Below are positions 1 through 12,800 of a stretch of 64,000 bases of DNA, piece after piece. The stretch comes from Puffinus mauretanicus (taxonomy: Eukaryota > Chordata > Aves > Procellariiformes > Procellariidae): positions 248,001-312,000 of the forward strand of contig JAJKFH010002594.1 in assembly GCA_023333565.1 (NCBI GenBank), written 5' to 3'. The notes under the pieces are model-generated. The model did no database searches and was not told the DNA's origin. It saw nothing but the letters and a program-made list of their open reading frames with translations. Position 1 is the first letter of the stretch, and each line of letters starts with the position of its first letter. Position numbers and translations under genes: made by a program.

Positions 1-1437
1 TATAAAGTCAGTGAAATGTGGAATAAACCAGTCAGTAGCCTGGGGAAGTACCCCTTTCTGGGTGGCTTTGTGTTCCTTGGCAATTTTATACGCCTGCATA
101 CATTATCCTTGTAAGTGTGATCTGATGTGTAGGAGGTCCCTATTTCTGACACATTACATTTATCTGCATCTCTGAAGCAGCTTAAAAAGTCAAGCCTTTT
201 TTACAGTCAGAATATTACCATGAATATGATGTATTCTGGGGACTGCATTCTACATCTCGAGCATTCAGTTAATCTGAGCTGCAACTCCAGCTGGCTGTAT
301 TTTGCCAGTGAAATAAAACGGCGCTATATAGGGAGAACACATGATGGCGTGCAGTAAATTTTTATGAGCCTGAGGATGAATGACCACATTGCTCAAGACT
401 CACCAGCAGAGAGCTATGAAGGGCTTAACCGAAGAAGCAGCAATTAAAACTTGATAGTGTTTCACATTGTCATGTGTTTGTGCCCTATGTGTAATTTTTA
501 GCTCTTGTTTACACCTGCACTGGTGAAACTGAGGACAGCATGTGTTGCCATATGGTCACCCCAGAGGCACAAGTTCATTTTGTTTGTTCCCAGGCCTTCC
601 TTGAAGTTTCTTGGAGATTTTTCACCTTGTTTTGAAACACAGGGCGGTACGCAGCCAGGAGAGAGCTGTGCGGTAGCACTGCCTTCTCCCTCTCGTGCTG
701 CACAGTGGGCTCCCGTGTGCCCAGTGGTGACAGTGCCATAGTCTGTAGCTTCTCATAGGACCTCTTTTCCTCCAGAAAGTATGCTTCTGTAGATGCCATG
801 GAAACTGAAATGTACTAGTGGTGCTTATCACTGCATAACAAGCGATGAAATACAGGCATTTATAATGGCCATAGAGTATATTCACTAGACATATCCTTGA
901 ACCGAAACCAGGGTTAAACGTAGTCTTGAGCTTTGTGCCTGACCCTAGCCTTCCTTGGCTTCAGCCTGCTTCTAGGTGTTTTTTACATTTTCTTTTTCTA
1001 CTCCTGGTACAGGTGGTCTCTCTGGTTCTCCTTGTACCCTGGCAAGGGCCATGGAGGGTCAGGCCGGGCAGAAGGGAAGGGAGAAGGTGCCAGCTCAGTA
1101 CGGCAGTGAGGAAGAGGGAAGGAAAATCACCTCAGTAAGGACAAAAGAGCAGAAAATAGGGCAAGACAGAGTTAAACAGCTGGGACTGCAGGATCAGATT
1201 AAAAAATACAGTAAACGGTCTTGGGACATCTCCTGAACCTCCAGCTGACAAAACCTGAATGACTCAGCCCCGTTCACATGATGAGAAAATCTTCCACTTT
1301 GAAAAGTCAGGCCTTTGCCATTAATGCTAAACATCTCCCTCCCTGCTGCTGGCCTTAACACGTTCACCAGTGTAACCCTGGAGTCCTGCAAGATGTTACC
1401 TCAGAGATAAGCCTGTCCCCAGGGAATGGTAGAAAAC
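1..1437. other. Noncoding stretch, no gene recognised
   Basis: Mixed-composition unique-looking DNA. Open frames here are all under 90 codons, overlap each other on both strands and show no recognisable domain. I see no repeat family, RNA gene or promoter that I can support. Confidence 0.5.
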
Positions 1438-1490
1438 AGGGATGGAAAGCACCTCAAGAGATAATCTAACCCCTGTTGTTCCCCCAGGCA
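1438..1490 (-). repeat. Possible degenerate CR1 3' end fragment
   Basis: The stretch resembles the conserved 3' tail of avian CR1 read on the opposite strand: a GGAAGGGACCTC-like block followed by a GATCATCTAGTCCAACCCC-like block, both with several mismatches. It is short and lacks the terminal 8-bp repeats, so this is a weak call. It lies just upstream of the long G run. Confidence 0.35.
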
Positions 1491-1509
1491 GAGGAAGACA
1501 GATTACTTA

Positions 1510-1510
<1 letters not shown>

Positions 1511-1552
<42 letters not shown>
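1511..1552 (+). repeat. Homopolymer of 42 G
   Basis: An uninterrupted run of 42 G follows GATTACTTAC and precedes GATGTGTTC. Pure G runs of this length are rare in vertebrate DNA and can form stacked G-quadruplexes. They are also a known weak point for sequencing chemistry and assembly, so the true length may differ. The open frame across it, which would encode polyglycine, has no other support. Confidence 0.97.
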
Positions 1553-1553
<1 letters not shown>

Positions 1554-2828
1554 TGTGTTCAGGGAACAGGGATTATTTGCTGGAAGGGATGGGATCAAGT
1601 AGGAGGTGCTTTGTGGTGACAGTGAGAACTAATACAAAGGTAATGACTGTGCTGTAAGTTTTGCATCAAATGATTTAGGGCCAGATGGACTCTACTGAGA
1701 TGACCTTCATTACACATCTGTATCTGCCATGGGGTGGGGGTAGGACTAGGAAGGCTGGAGTAGGGCTGTAGCAGTGCACATGCTGTGCTGTTAGTGCAAT
1801 CCACGATATTGACAACACTGCCTTCCAGTGACAGCACTGATGGATCCAGCCTGAAGTTGCTATGGGGTCAATAATTTGCAGTAATCAGCTTAGTAGTTGA
1901 GCAAGGTAAACAAGTGACATCTTCAAGAAGTCTGACTGTTTAGACATCTAAAGTGTTATTAGTTCTGAGGGAGTTGGAAGTATTTTCAGACACCAGGCTT
2001 CCCAAAGTTCCTGCTCTATGAATTGCTTGTAAAAGTTCAAAGATGTCAGGGCTGTTCTTATGTATGAATGTAAGAGTAATGGGAGGACTAATGGGAAACC
2101 TGACAGTTAACTAGGTAAGGTACAGAGTTAGGCATTATAATATCTGGCTGCTGAAAGTCAATGTTGGAAAGTCAAGAGGAAAGTCACCAGGACATTGAAG
2201 AGCTCACGACTCAGTTGGAATGGAAAGTCACAAGGGAACCCCCTCAAAGAAGAGCTTCAGCATTTATCTCCGATAAGATTGTGCCAGGCGATTAAATGAA
2301 AAAATAAATATTTCTGCAGAACGCAAGCAGAAAGAGATTGTAAAGACACAGAACAGCAGCATCGTTTGCCATCGGACAGTGGTGGGGGTGGCAGGCACCC
2401 AGTCCTTCCATGCCACCTAGTGTAGGAAGCTAAGCAGCTCTCCCACTCCTGGCAGAGAACCGGGACCTGCAGCCTGCGAGGCTGGACACGCTGCAAGCAA
2501 GGGTGATAAAACGGGAAATTAAGTGGAGGGGGCTGAAGCCTGGTATGAACCAGCTCATCTGTGCAGATGAGAGCCTGCCTCCAGCTCCATGGCAGTAGGT
2601 GACCTTGTTGCTCGCTGTGTTTGCGATGTGGCACACTGAGAGGGTTTTAAGAGAACTGTGTGGCCTCTGTTTTTATATATTTTAACTGAAAAGAATAAAA
2701 TGTTACCTAACCTGCAGCTGTCAACACTGGGAAAAAAGATAGCATGGGATGTTTGCATTATGACACTTAGTAACATGGTTTGAAAGTCTTCATTTCTGGG
2801 AACTAAAACTGGTTTGTGGATATAGTGT

Positions 2829-2848
2829 TTGGTTGGTTGGTTGGTTGT
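2829..2848 (+). repeat. TTGG tandem tetranucleotide repeat
   Basis: About four consecutive GGTT units, ending in GTTGTTTC. A simple repeat with no further signal. Confidence 0.8.
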
Positions 2849-4052
2849 TTCTTTTGACAGGATAGGAGAAATTTCTGTTTGTGGCTGATTTGTGTGAGGA
2901 GAAAAATAGCTATGGTTCCATTAGTAGTTGCTCCAAAACACACCGATGGATGAAAAGGGCCCAAAGTTGTGGTGTGCTGTCTAATTGCAAACATGCATAT
3001 GCTTCAGCTGAGTGGTTAGGAACCATTTTCCTACAGGGACAGTTAGTGCTGTAACTAACTAAATCAAGGACTCTTGACCTTACTTTGAAACATTGGTGCT
3101 AGTTTCTCTTTGATACACAAGAGCAGATTAGGTGGGAAAATTCAGCCCTTTGTACTCCTGGAAAATCTATACTGTCATTGGACTCGTTTCAAAACTTCTT
3201 CTTAACAGATTGCAATGTCCTCCAGGATATTTACCAGTTAGAAGAACCAACCAGATAGCTATATATGTTTCACCCAGAACACCCATGGACAAGGGCACCT
3301 GCACACTGTCAGTGTCCTATGCATAAGATGTGAACTGTGTTTATAAGCAACTTTTGAGAGTCATAATTGCTAGCCTTGATACATAAAGAATAAATGATCT
3401 CAACAAAAATAAAAAAGACAGTTATCAGATACTATGCTGGAGCCACCATCAAACATAGAGAGGTAATTCATGTTTAGTTTCTGACTTAATAAATATCTCA
3501 TTTTTCCCTCTGCTTTCTAGAATTTTCTCCCTACCGCCCGTTTATTCCCTCCTAAAATCTTTGGGTTGTCCAGCGCTGTCCTGCTGGGGCTGATAAATGT
3601 GCCTCAAACAGAAACACTGCATGCTGGTGTCAGCCTTAAAAGCAGGTCTGTGCCCTTCCTCCTCCTGCCCTGCCCAGATGGAAGCCCTCACCTGTGTACA
3701 GGCTTCCCGTTACCCCACTGCGCCTTCATCGTGAATTTATAGGCAAGGAGTTTTATTAATGAGGTGTAAACAAAATCCCTGGACAAAGAGCACTTCAAAG
3801 TTTACATGATGGCAAAATATTGACATATATTACAGCACTAATAAAAGGCCGTATATACTTGTGTGTTGTGTGTTGAGAAATGGGTGAAGCACAGCACAGG
3901 AGGAAAGAAGTGGAGATGTCATCATATGCTTTCCATTTGCACCGCGTAAAAAAAAGAGATAGTGTTTCTACTCTTTCCAAGGCAATGTGATGTATGTGTC
4001 TGGTTCCATTATTAAAAAGAATTAAAATGATTTAAATATGTTTCCAGTATTC

Positions 4053-4075
4053 AAAAAAAAAAAAAAAAAAAAAAA
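4053..4075 (+). repeat. A homopolymer, 23 bases
   Basis: A run of 23 A follows an AT-rich segment containing several ATTAAA-like words. It could be the tail of an old processed retrocopy. I could not recognise any transcript upstream and found no clear target duplication, so it is recorded only as a simple repeat. Confidence 0.9.
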
Positions 4076-5990
4076 TTGGATGTTGGCCATTTTGAGTCAT
4101 CAGCCAAACCCTTGGCTGCCCTGTTTTTCCTTCTCTTGGAACTCCCGTATCTCTAGTTAACAGAACCCCAAAGATGACTGATGTTTAAATACTTAAACTC
4201 CTTCTTTTCTGACATTTTTTCTAGTCCTAGTGTAGTCCCTATTTGGTATCAGGAAGCTATCCCAAGTTCTAGTAGAAACCACCTTCAAAAGCCAGGCTTT
4301 TAAAGATGAGTCATTGGCTGGCACTTAGGCATTTTTGGCACTTAGCTTAAAAAGTAAAAGAGGTTTTGAGGAGAATTTCTGCGTGTGAGAAAGTAAAAAA
4401 AAAAAAATTAGACAGTGCTCGACATGCAGCCTGTCAACTTTCAAAGGGGTGTAATAAAATCATGGTGTCTAGGTGAGAAGTAGGCACTCTTGTATTTGGC
4501 ATTTAACTCCTTCCTGAACAGTCTGTAATTTCTCAAGTCCATCCTGTATATCTGGCAAGGCCAGAAGGCACGACCAGAATAGAATAGCCCAAGGCTGTAT
4601 TTCTCCTTCTTTGGGAATCGTCTTTTCCTGCTGGAGCTGTTGGGGTCTACCAGGGCTTGAGTTTGCCTGGGGGAGCTGTGAGCCAGGGTCTGCTTCTCAC
4701 TGGCTCCTGCTCTGTTCCTCCTCCTTCCAGGTTATTTGTCCCTGAAGCAAATGCCAGATTGCTGGAAGATGTTCACTGATTCACTTGGGTCTTGCCCTGC
4801 CTCTTTCCCCTTAGGCAAGACCTGGAGCAAGGAAAGAGAGGGGTAGGCATCTGTTGTGTCAGCTAAAAGTGCTCTTAACTTCTGTCTGTAGATGAAAATC
4901 TTTTCCTTGTGTTTTCACCATGCTACTCCTGAAACCTCTAGTCCTGTTTCAAGGCTCTGCTCAGTTCAGGTCAGCAAAGATTAACATAAAATAGAGAAGG
5001 CAGGAGTTGTCACGTCCCTCCCTGTACTAGACAATCCCAGCAAAATGAGTGTGCTACCAGTGCGGTGCATGGTATCCTATTAACCCTTAGCGAGGAAGGA
5101 CCCTGTGAGGTCACATGCAGGTACCCACTTCTTGGGAAGGGCAGCTGCAAATTCTGGAGTCTCTCATGGAGCCCATAGCACACTTGCATGCTCCGTGTGC
5201 CTGCCAAAGAGAGGGATCACGCTGCACAGCTCTGATTTCCACCCTCCACTAATGCAGGAGTAAATGGGAGTAATTCCAGTGAATCAAAGAGAATCGAGGT
5301 TGATAATCCAGTGTTTTAACATTCTTACACTTTCATCATGCTACCTTAAACTTGCAGCTTCCATCTTCAGCTAATCATGCTTGTCCCTCCCACAGTAGCC
5401 TACAGTGGCTAACATTATTTGGTTTGTTTCAGGCTTTATTACTAAATCTATAGGGCTTGTGCTTAGCAGTGTTTGTGGAAGGTGATGATGATCCTCTTAC
5501 AATTTCCATTCTAGGTATCTCCTTGATAAACTGCAAGCTAGTAGGGACTGGGGTTATGTCGTGCTGGGACACTTGGACACATGAAACCATGTAGCAGCAG
5601 GCAGGTTGGTAAATTCCCCCTAGACTCAGGCAACATTTTTCAAGCAGAAATATAACCAGCGAACTGGAATGGCCATGGGTTATCAGTAGCATCACCTACT
5701 GCTACATGACTCTCTCGTCAGTAGTTCTAGCCGCAGTAACAGCTGGGGTAAGAAGTTTTTTCCATGCCAAGTGCTGTCCTATGAATCTGAAGGAAAATTT
5801 CTATCAGAGTGGTTCAGATATCCTGTAATGCGAAAAATAAAACCTCTTTTGCCTGTATTTAAAAGGGTGTCTCCTTTGGATTGCTGGTGCTTTTTGCTCT
5901 GAAACAGCAAGCTGAAATTTGGTAGAAGGCTGGGATGTGCCCTTTCCCAGCCAAGTTACATCCCCATGAAAATCCAGTGAAGTTACAGAT

Positions 5991-6840
5991 TTGGAGGGAA
6001 GAAAAGTTCTGCATGGCTGCTCATTATTCAAGCAGAGTGCTTTGAAGACTGCAGCCCAGCCAGGCAGGTCTGAGAGCCTCTCTGGGGTGCCTGCGTCACC
6101 GCCCAGCTGCAGGGAAACGGAAAGGGTCTGCGCCTGCAGTCGAGCAGGGCTTTCCTCGGGAGGCGGCCCTGCGCCCTACCAAGGAGGGTGGGGCCATAAA
6201 GAGCCCCGAGCATTTGCCCTCTGCCTGTGTTCCCCGCTGTGGGTCAACCCCGGGCAGTGGGACAGGAGAATTACATGTGATTTAAGTCGAGAGGAAAGAA
6301 CGAATAAGGACACGGAGAGTAATGAAGCAGTAGCTGGAGGCCAGGGGAAGCCCAGGAAAGCTGACCTAAGGAGGGAGGAATGTCATTTAGGGACATTGGA
6401 ATTTAGGGACACACGAGGCTTGGCAAAGAAACTGGGAGGAAGCCAGGAAGGGAGGGTGTGGAAAGGCTGGCGATTAGGCGGGGACCAGAGAGAGAAGTCT
6501 TATTCTGGGGCTGGGCTTGTCTTGGGTTTGGGAAGAGGTTCCAGAAACCCGGTAGTGGACCATGGCACTGGTCAGGGAAGGGGACAGGAAATGGAGTGCA
6601 GGAGGAAAAAGTTGAAGGGCATTGGAGCTGAAAGGGGTTCTGCTGGGATGGAAAAGGGACAGAAAGAGCGTGCACCCACTTAGCGTGCTCCAGCCTCCAC
6701 AGCTGGAATGGGACCGAGGACTGTGTGCTGAGCCACACGCCCGTCTGCCAACACCTTTCAGACTGTTCTTCAAGAGACAAGATGAAGACCATGCTCAACT
6801 TCTTTCATGTTTGAGAATTTGGCTGAGATTGGAGTAGGAT
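5991..6840 (+). other. GC- and purine-rich segment with a 230-codon open frame of doubtful meaning
   Basis: Positions 6040-6250 are GC-rich with roughly 11 CpG in about 210 bases. Positions 6290-6680 are strongly purine-rich on the plus strand. An ATG-initiated frame runs from 5991 to 6683 (230 codons). It is the longest frame in the window but encodes a low-complexity product rich in Gly, Arg, Lys and Glu, with no signal peptide, membrane segment or known domain. Base composition alone makes stops rare here, so a chance frame is the likeliest reading. A CpG-bearing noncoding exon is possible but unsupported. Confidence 0.25.
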
Positions 6841-9800
6841 AACTTTGTTAGGTAGAGGTGAAAACTGATCAGGAAGGTGAGCCACATGATATACTATACA
6901 GACAAATCCTTGTGAGGTTTTTCCTGCTTTATGATGATGTATTTTTAAGTAAGAATGCTTTGGCCAGAGGAATTTGTCATCAATTCCTTACTTTGCCATG
7001 TAATTAATCCATTAGGTCCTTAAATTTCAGCAAATACTGGAGGAGACTAATAATTTTTAGAGATGGTATAATGAAAAAATAGCACATTATAGAGAAAATA
7101 TAAACCGCGTTCTCTTGTTTTATCTTCTCAATTTTACCATTCTTAAAAGAATTTAAAATTGTAGCAGAGATTTTCTATTCATGTAATTTCTAACAGCTGG
7201 CACAGATGAAAACAACCCGATCAAGGCGTGCTTCAGCATTATCATGCATTTCAAGGCTGACAAAATGTGGTGGCTCCTGTGATTCTTAAATCCTTTTGTC
7301 CAAGAGAAAAGTAAGGAAAGGTGATGAAAGATTGCCTTGGCTACTGGCGTGCAGCTGTATAATGTAGTGTATGAACTTAGTATTAGTCAGGTGGAATACA
7401 TCATCTCATTTTCTAGTTAATTTGTAGAAAGAAGAGAGTGTAGGTAGAAGAATGGTCTGCCACAATTAACATTGCTAGTAAAGTTTACATCTATTGACAA
7501 GAATTAAGCCCGTTTTACTACAGAACACTTTTACACTTTTTCAAATGCTCCTGATGCGGTTTCAGTGCAGTCAAAAAATCATGGACCAATGAATTATTTC
7601 CTTCAGTTTATTTCAGGAGTGTAATTAAGTGCAGTGTTTGGGTGAGACAAGGATTTTTGAGTTGTTGTTGAATTTTTCTTCAGCTTGGCATTAGTGTAAA
7701 TTCTGCACTGGAAGTAAGTTTGTATGTTGCTCAGCATTCTCCTGCTGAGGTTGGATTGATGCATTTCACCCTTCCTTGCAGTTATTAGTGATAAATAAAT
7801 GGCATCAAAAAACAGGGCCGGATGAGCACTCTGCTTCCTGTCACTTACGGTGAGGCCATATGCCTGAGCAGCTCCGTTCCTGCACTGTGGAAAGAAAGGT
7901 GTATCTCTTCCATGCAATGCAGCACTAATCTGTAATATTTCAGCGGCTTCAAAACTGGAAGCAATATGGAGTAATGCCCGACTGTACCTAACTGTGTTGG
8001 CTGGTACAGGACTCAATGAGATCTCTGGTACTGCGCTTTGCTGTGTGTACTTCTACTGACTTACACAGAGTTGCTTCGAGGTATTTCTTAACATTGCCCA
8101 GTGCAGAGAAATGGAAAATCTGATGCGATCACGTTAATTTGATCCTACATGAAATGCAGAAGCCGCGTGGGGGACTCAGCATGGTCAGCACCTGGTGAGA
8201 GAGCACAGGATAGGATACTATCACGCTCACTCCTTTCTGATAGTTCATTACAGATAGCCTTTGGAATATAGCCTTGATTCTTTTCTTTTTCCTTTCTTTA
8301 AATACAATGTGATGTTGCTAAAAGCTATTTAATGAAAATAAAATCTTTTCCAGAACAGGTACCCGAATGAACAGTCCAACCTTTTCTCTTCAGATTTTTT
8401 ACCACATGTATTAGCAGTGCAGATTTTAGGTTTTCATCAGCAAAGTACTTGAGCGGTGCTAATTTTAAGCATATGCCAAATGTTTCTCTCTTAAACCCTT
8501 TTTTCAGCTTCCACTGGGATTGCTGAAAGGGTGATAAATGTATGGAAGTTTCTGTGATGTAAGCTGTCTATTAGTAACTCCAAGAGAAACCACCAGAGTG
8601 ATTCCATGGACCATTACACCAAACCGTCTTCAGAGTCTAATGATTTTCATTTGCACTGTATCAGTCAGGAGTAGACTCAAGATGAAAAGTTATGTAATAT
8701 TTTCCAGCTCCCGAGCTATTCAATCCTCCTCCATCATTTGTTTAATACATTCCTCATATGGCTCTGGTCTCCCTGACACCCAAGGACTGTTCCGCAAGTG
8801 GCTGAATTCTATATGGGGCGAAACATATTTCCATATGTTTTTAGTATTTCAAAAGTATTTATTTTATTTAATAGATTTAAAATATTTAAGCCCACACCCT
8901 TCCACCCCCACTTTGCATTGCTTTTAGTGGGTGTTCTGAGAACTGTAGAGCAGAAAACACAATAGTACAGAAAAGCCTGCTTTTTCATAGGGTTCAAGGT
9001 GACATATAGTCAAGAAGTACATGAAATAAACTGAACTTAGTCTCCTCTGGTTTATTTCAGACCTCTTCCTCTCAGTCTCTTTTCAAAACTACTTTTACTG
9101 TTTTAGTTTTAAGAGCCTAATAAATATACAGAACCTGACTCTCCTCTTGCATCAGTTTTAGATTGTTAATGTCAAGAGTTATATTACTCTATTTACTACA
9201 GGACTCCATTAAAATGTCAACACTACAACAAGAGGAACCACGTCCACATTATCTGAAAATTCTGTCTTACTGGTATTTTTGGGGACTCTTTCAACTTGCA
9301 GATTAAGTATCTCTAACAGAGAGGTAGTCTATATTGAAGCTGATGTGGGAACAGAAGACAATGGGCTATAGCTGATTACATGGAGGAAAATATGAAAAAG
9401 AAAGAAGGTAAACTCCTGAAGGGCGAAGTTTATGTTCTTAGTCATGCCCACCTACCTTGCTGAAGGCTCTGAAACTGCAGAGGACAAGATGCAGAAGTTA
9501 CCCTATGGAGCTCTAAAAGATAAAATTTGCAGAGTGAAATACTGGCACAGATAAGGCCAGTGGGAGTTCCCTCTTGCCTTTCATGTGAGAGGATTTTATA
9601 CAAATTAGAGATGCTATGGGATGCAACCATGTCTCATCTGAAAGCTGATGTTCTTGCCCATCCCAGTCAGATTGCAATCACTACAGACTAGTAACTAGCT
9701 GAATTAGATCCTGGTAGAGCAGTGTAGCTCTCAGCACTTGGCACAATGCTCCCATAACTATGAAGCTTCCGCAGGTATATAGGAAACAACAAAATAATCC

Positions 9801-12800
9801 AAGATACATAATGGAGAACAAAAGTAACACAACCATCACTTAGAAATAAAACGATCTTTTTAATAGGAACAACATGCAATAACAGTGATGCTCACTAGCT
9901 TATGCTCTTTAGGTTCAGTGTTCTCTGTATCCAGGGAATGCAGTGTGGTGACTCCGGCATCTGTAGTTTCCTAAATGGTGGAAAACTCCCTGGGAATTAG
10001 AGAAAATGTGAAAGAGCCAGAACTCTGCTTTGCATTTTTTCCTCCTTCTCCTCCTATCCTGCCACCAAGCATTTTCTATTAATGCTTCTCCGTTATCTAC
10101 ACAGTGCAGAACCTATGAATGAGTCACTGCTAGAGAAGAGCTTGTTGGATGGCAAGGGCAAAGACAACATTACGAACAGGTTTGAAACAATAGGAATACT
10201 TGAATGTCAAGGAAGCACTAAACTTTTGCTGTGCCTAGACTGTCACTGGCTTACTGTCAACTCATTAGGCAGCATCGAGCAATGAGAAGGAGCATTATTT
10301 GAAATACATTTGGGACTGGTTTGCAAGCATCCAAGAATGTTTACACTAAATTAGTGAGATTTCCCCTTCTTTTTGTATTGGGTTATTGTGCTGAGTATTT
10401 GTAGTTAGAATTGTTGATTACCATGGCAGAAAACAGCAGTTTCTTTTTTGGTATAAGTGTTCTGAGGTTTTTGAAATTTTGGTTTGGTCCATAATGGTGG
10501 AATGAAAATGGGAATTTCTAAGAGCCTTTTAATAAATAGAAGAATCAGGAAAGAAAACAGTCAAAGATGAACTGGCATTAGCTTACAGTATGGAAAACAA
10601 CAGCTGTGGTATGGTGGTACCTTATAAAGTAACACTTTTGGCTATTCTGCCATTTCTTCTGTGATAGGCCCTATAGGAAACCTTTTGATTAACAAAACAT
10701 TCTAGGTTTGGCAGAATGGCACTTCTGGAAATAAAAATATAAGCTGAAAATATTTGGAGTAACTTTATTGAGAACTTAAAGAGCCAACTTTGTAAGAGAT
10801 TAGACCTGGAGGCATGGAAAGTGAAGAGATCTGTAAATCCTGATCTTGCATTCCCCTTTAGAGGCTTCTCTAAATTAAGTTTATTTAGCGATATACAGTT
10901 CCATGAGAAGTGTTAGCGGCATTACATTTTACTCTTGGAAACATGAACAATATCCCAAGACTGTGCCACCACAGTAACCGGAAATGTGAGGCTGGAGTAC
11001 ATAAGATCTCTCATTACCAAATCGGTATTTTTCCCTCTGAACAGTCATGTGGTTTTAAAAAAGCCATAAGCTCATCATAGCCAATAGCTATTACAAAGAA
11101 GTTTCATATGTTGGAGCAAAGAAATGAGTTAAATTGAAGCAGGGGTTTGATATCGAATCCTACTTTCCCTTTCAGGTAAGACTTCCACTACTACAATGGC
11201 CACACCTAAAATTTATAAATTGCTCCAAAAGTTGAGAATGTTATAATTCAAAAATTTCATGTGACATTTGGAATAAATTACCAAGAAAGGAAGTGGAAAC
11301 AAGGAATAAATAAACTTAGAGTCACCTGGATTTATTTCTGGACAAAGATGAGGTGGGATATGATAAAAGCAGTAAAGCGTGAAATAGAAATCTAGAGTAA
11401 GATGGCTGTTTCCTGTTCTTAAACTGTTTTGTGGCACATCACAACCTAGAAACAACTTAGGCCTCACTCAAGATCATGGCTTAATTCCTATAAGGCATAT
11501 AGTTTGCACCATATCCTCCTAATTGCAAACAGGCGCAATATCAATACCAGGTCAGCAAGATATCATATCTGGAGAAAAACGATCTATTCAGGAATTTTAA
11601 GAAACATTTCAGGTATAGTGATACAAGTGGCCAGACAGTGGGCTTGATCTGCATCCTTTGCATCCTTTGCATCCTTTGCATCCTTTGCATCGCTGCATCC
11701 CTTAGCACCTGATCCTGGCCAGTGGGGCGGTGCTAGGCAGGTCTGGAAGCTGCGTGCTCGCAGCTATAGCTAATCGGGGGCCCAGGGCTGGCTGCCACAA
11801 GGACCCTGCTTTCCCACTTCTATTTAATGGACTCAGCTGGCATCACTTCAGGGCTCGATATACTGCATATTATTGTGCTGTATAGGCAGATAGTCCTATG
11901 GGACTTTGCTGGTTTAACGTGAAGTGAAACGGATTGTCAATGCATCCCAGAGGTGCAACTCTTGAATCTGGCATTCACTTCTGGTCCTGGAGACAGAAAG
12001 TATTTCTGGCCCAGTTAGAGAACAGTATTAAAAATTGGCTTTGCTGCGTACAAGGAGACTTAGATGTTGAAACAGGCTTTTGGGAAAGCCTCTTTGTGCT
12101 ATTATTGTGAAGTGCTTAGGCTTTCTAGGGCATGAAAAGGCCAGAAGGGTGAAATCCTCTTCAGGCTTCTTGTGTCTGGAGCACGTAAGAAGGAGGCTGT
12201 GGCTGTCCTGCCAGCTCTGTGAGGTTTGGGATAGAGAGGCTGGTGCAGATGGGGATGTGCCTGCGCTGAGAGAGGTTGCCAAACCCCGCTTTGCTGCCAA
12301 GCTGGCTGCACATCGGTCTAACAACAGTGTAAGATGCTTCCTCCCTTCCTTCTCCTTGGCTCTGAGTGGCTCAGAGAAGTGTATCTCTAGTTTACATCGT
12401 TTTATAGCTTATATCATTTTATTAATCATATTTTTCTCAAATCTTCAAAGATCCTTAATAACTGTCAGAGAGTTTTTGCTGTTATAACCTGTATTATTAG
12501 CTACCATTACAAATCCCTTCTATGCACAAACCCTTAATTAGAGCAGGTGGCATTTTAACTCAAATTAGTGGACTCACAAGGGAACATTAGCTACAGTTTA
12601 TTAGCTCAGCTCAGCTTCTTAATCTAATCTCTCTGCATGGCAAGCCAGTCGCTGTGTGAGTGCAGGTGCACTTCACAGTCGCGCTCTCACTCCAGCCAGG
12701 CTAGCCCAAAAGGCATCAAATGGTTCTGCAATGAAGATATGGTCGCAACAGAGGCAACAGAGTCACCAGCAGATAGTTGCAGGTGGTGGACTTAAGATGT

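Larger units (their letters stand above)
1553..5990. other. Noncoding stretch with simple repeats
   Basis: No gene recognised. The stretch contains a short TTGG tandem repeat near 2829-2848, a 23-A run at 4053-4075 and a shorter A run near 4396-4408. Open frames such as the 125-codon one at 2257-2634 (minus) lack any known domain and overlap other frames, so I treat them as chance. Confidence 0.5.

Noticed and set aside
1442..1657. 71-codon frame with a polyglycine run
   Set aside because: It exists only because the G homopolymer has no stops; no domain or context supports translation.
5991..6683. 230-codon open frame as a protein gene
   Set aside because: Low-complexity Gly/Arg/Lys/Glu product in a purine-rich segment with overlapping minus-strand frames; no domain, and composition explains the length.
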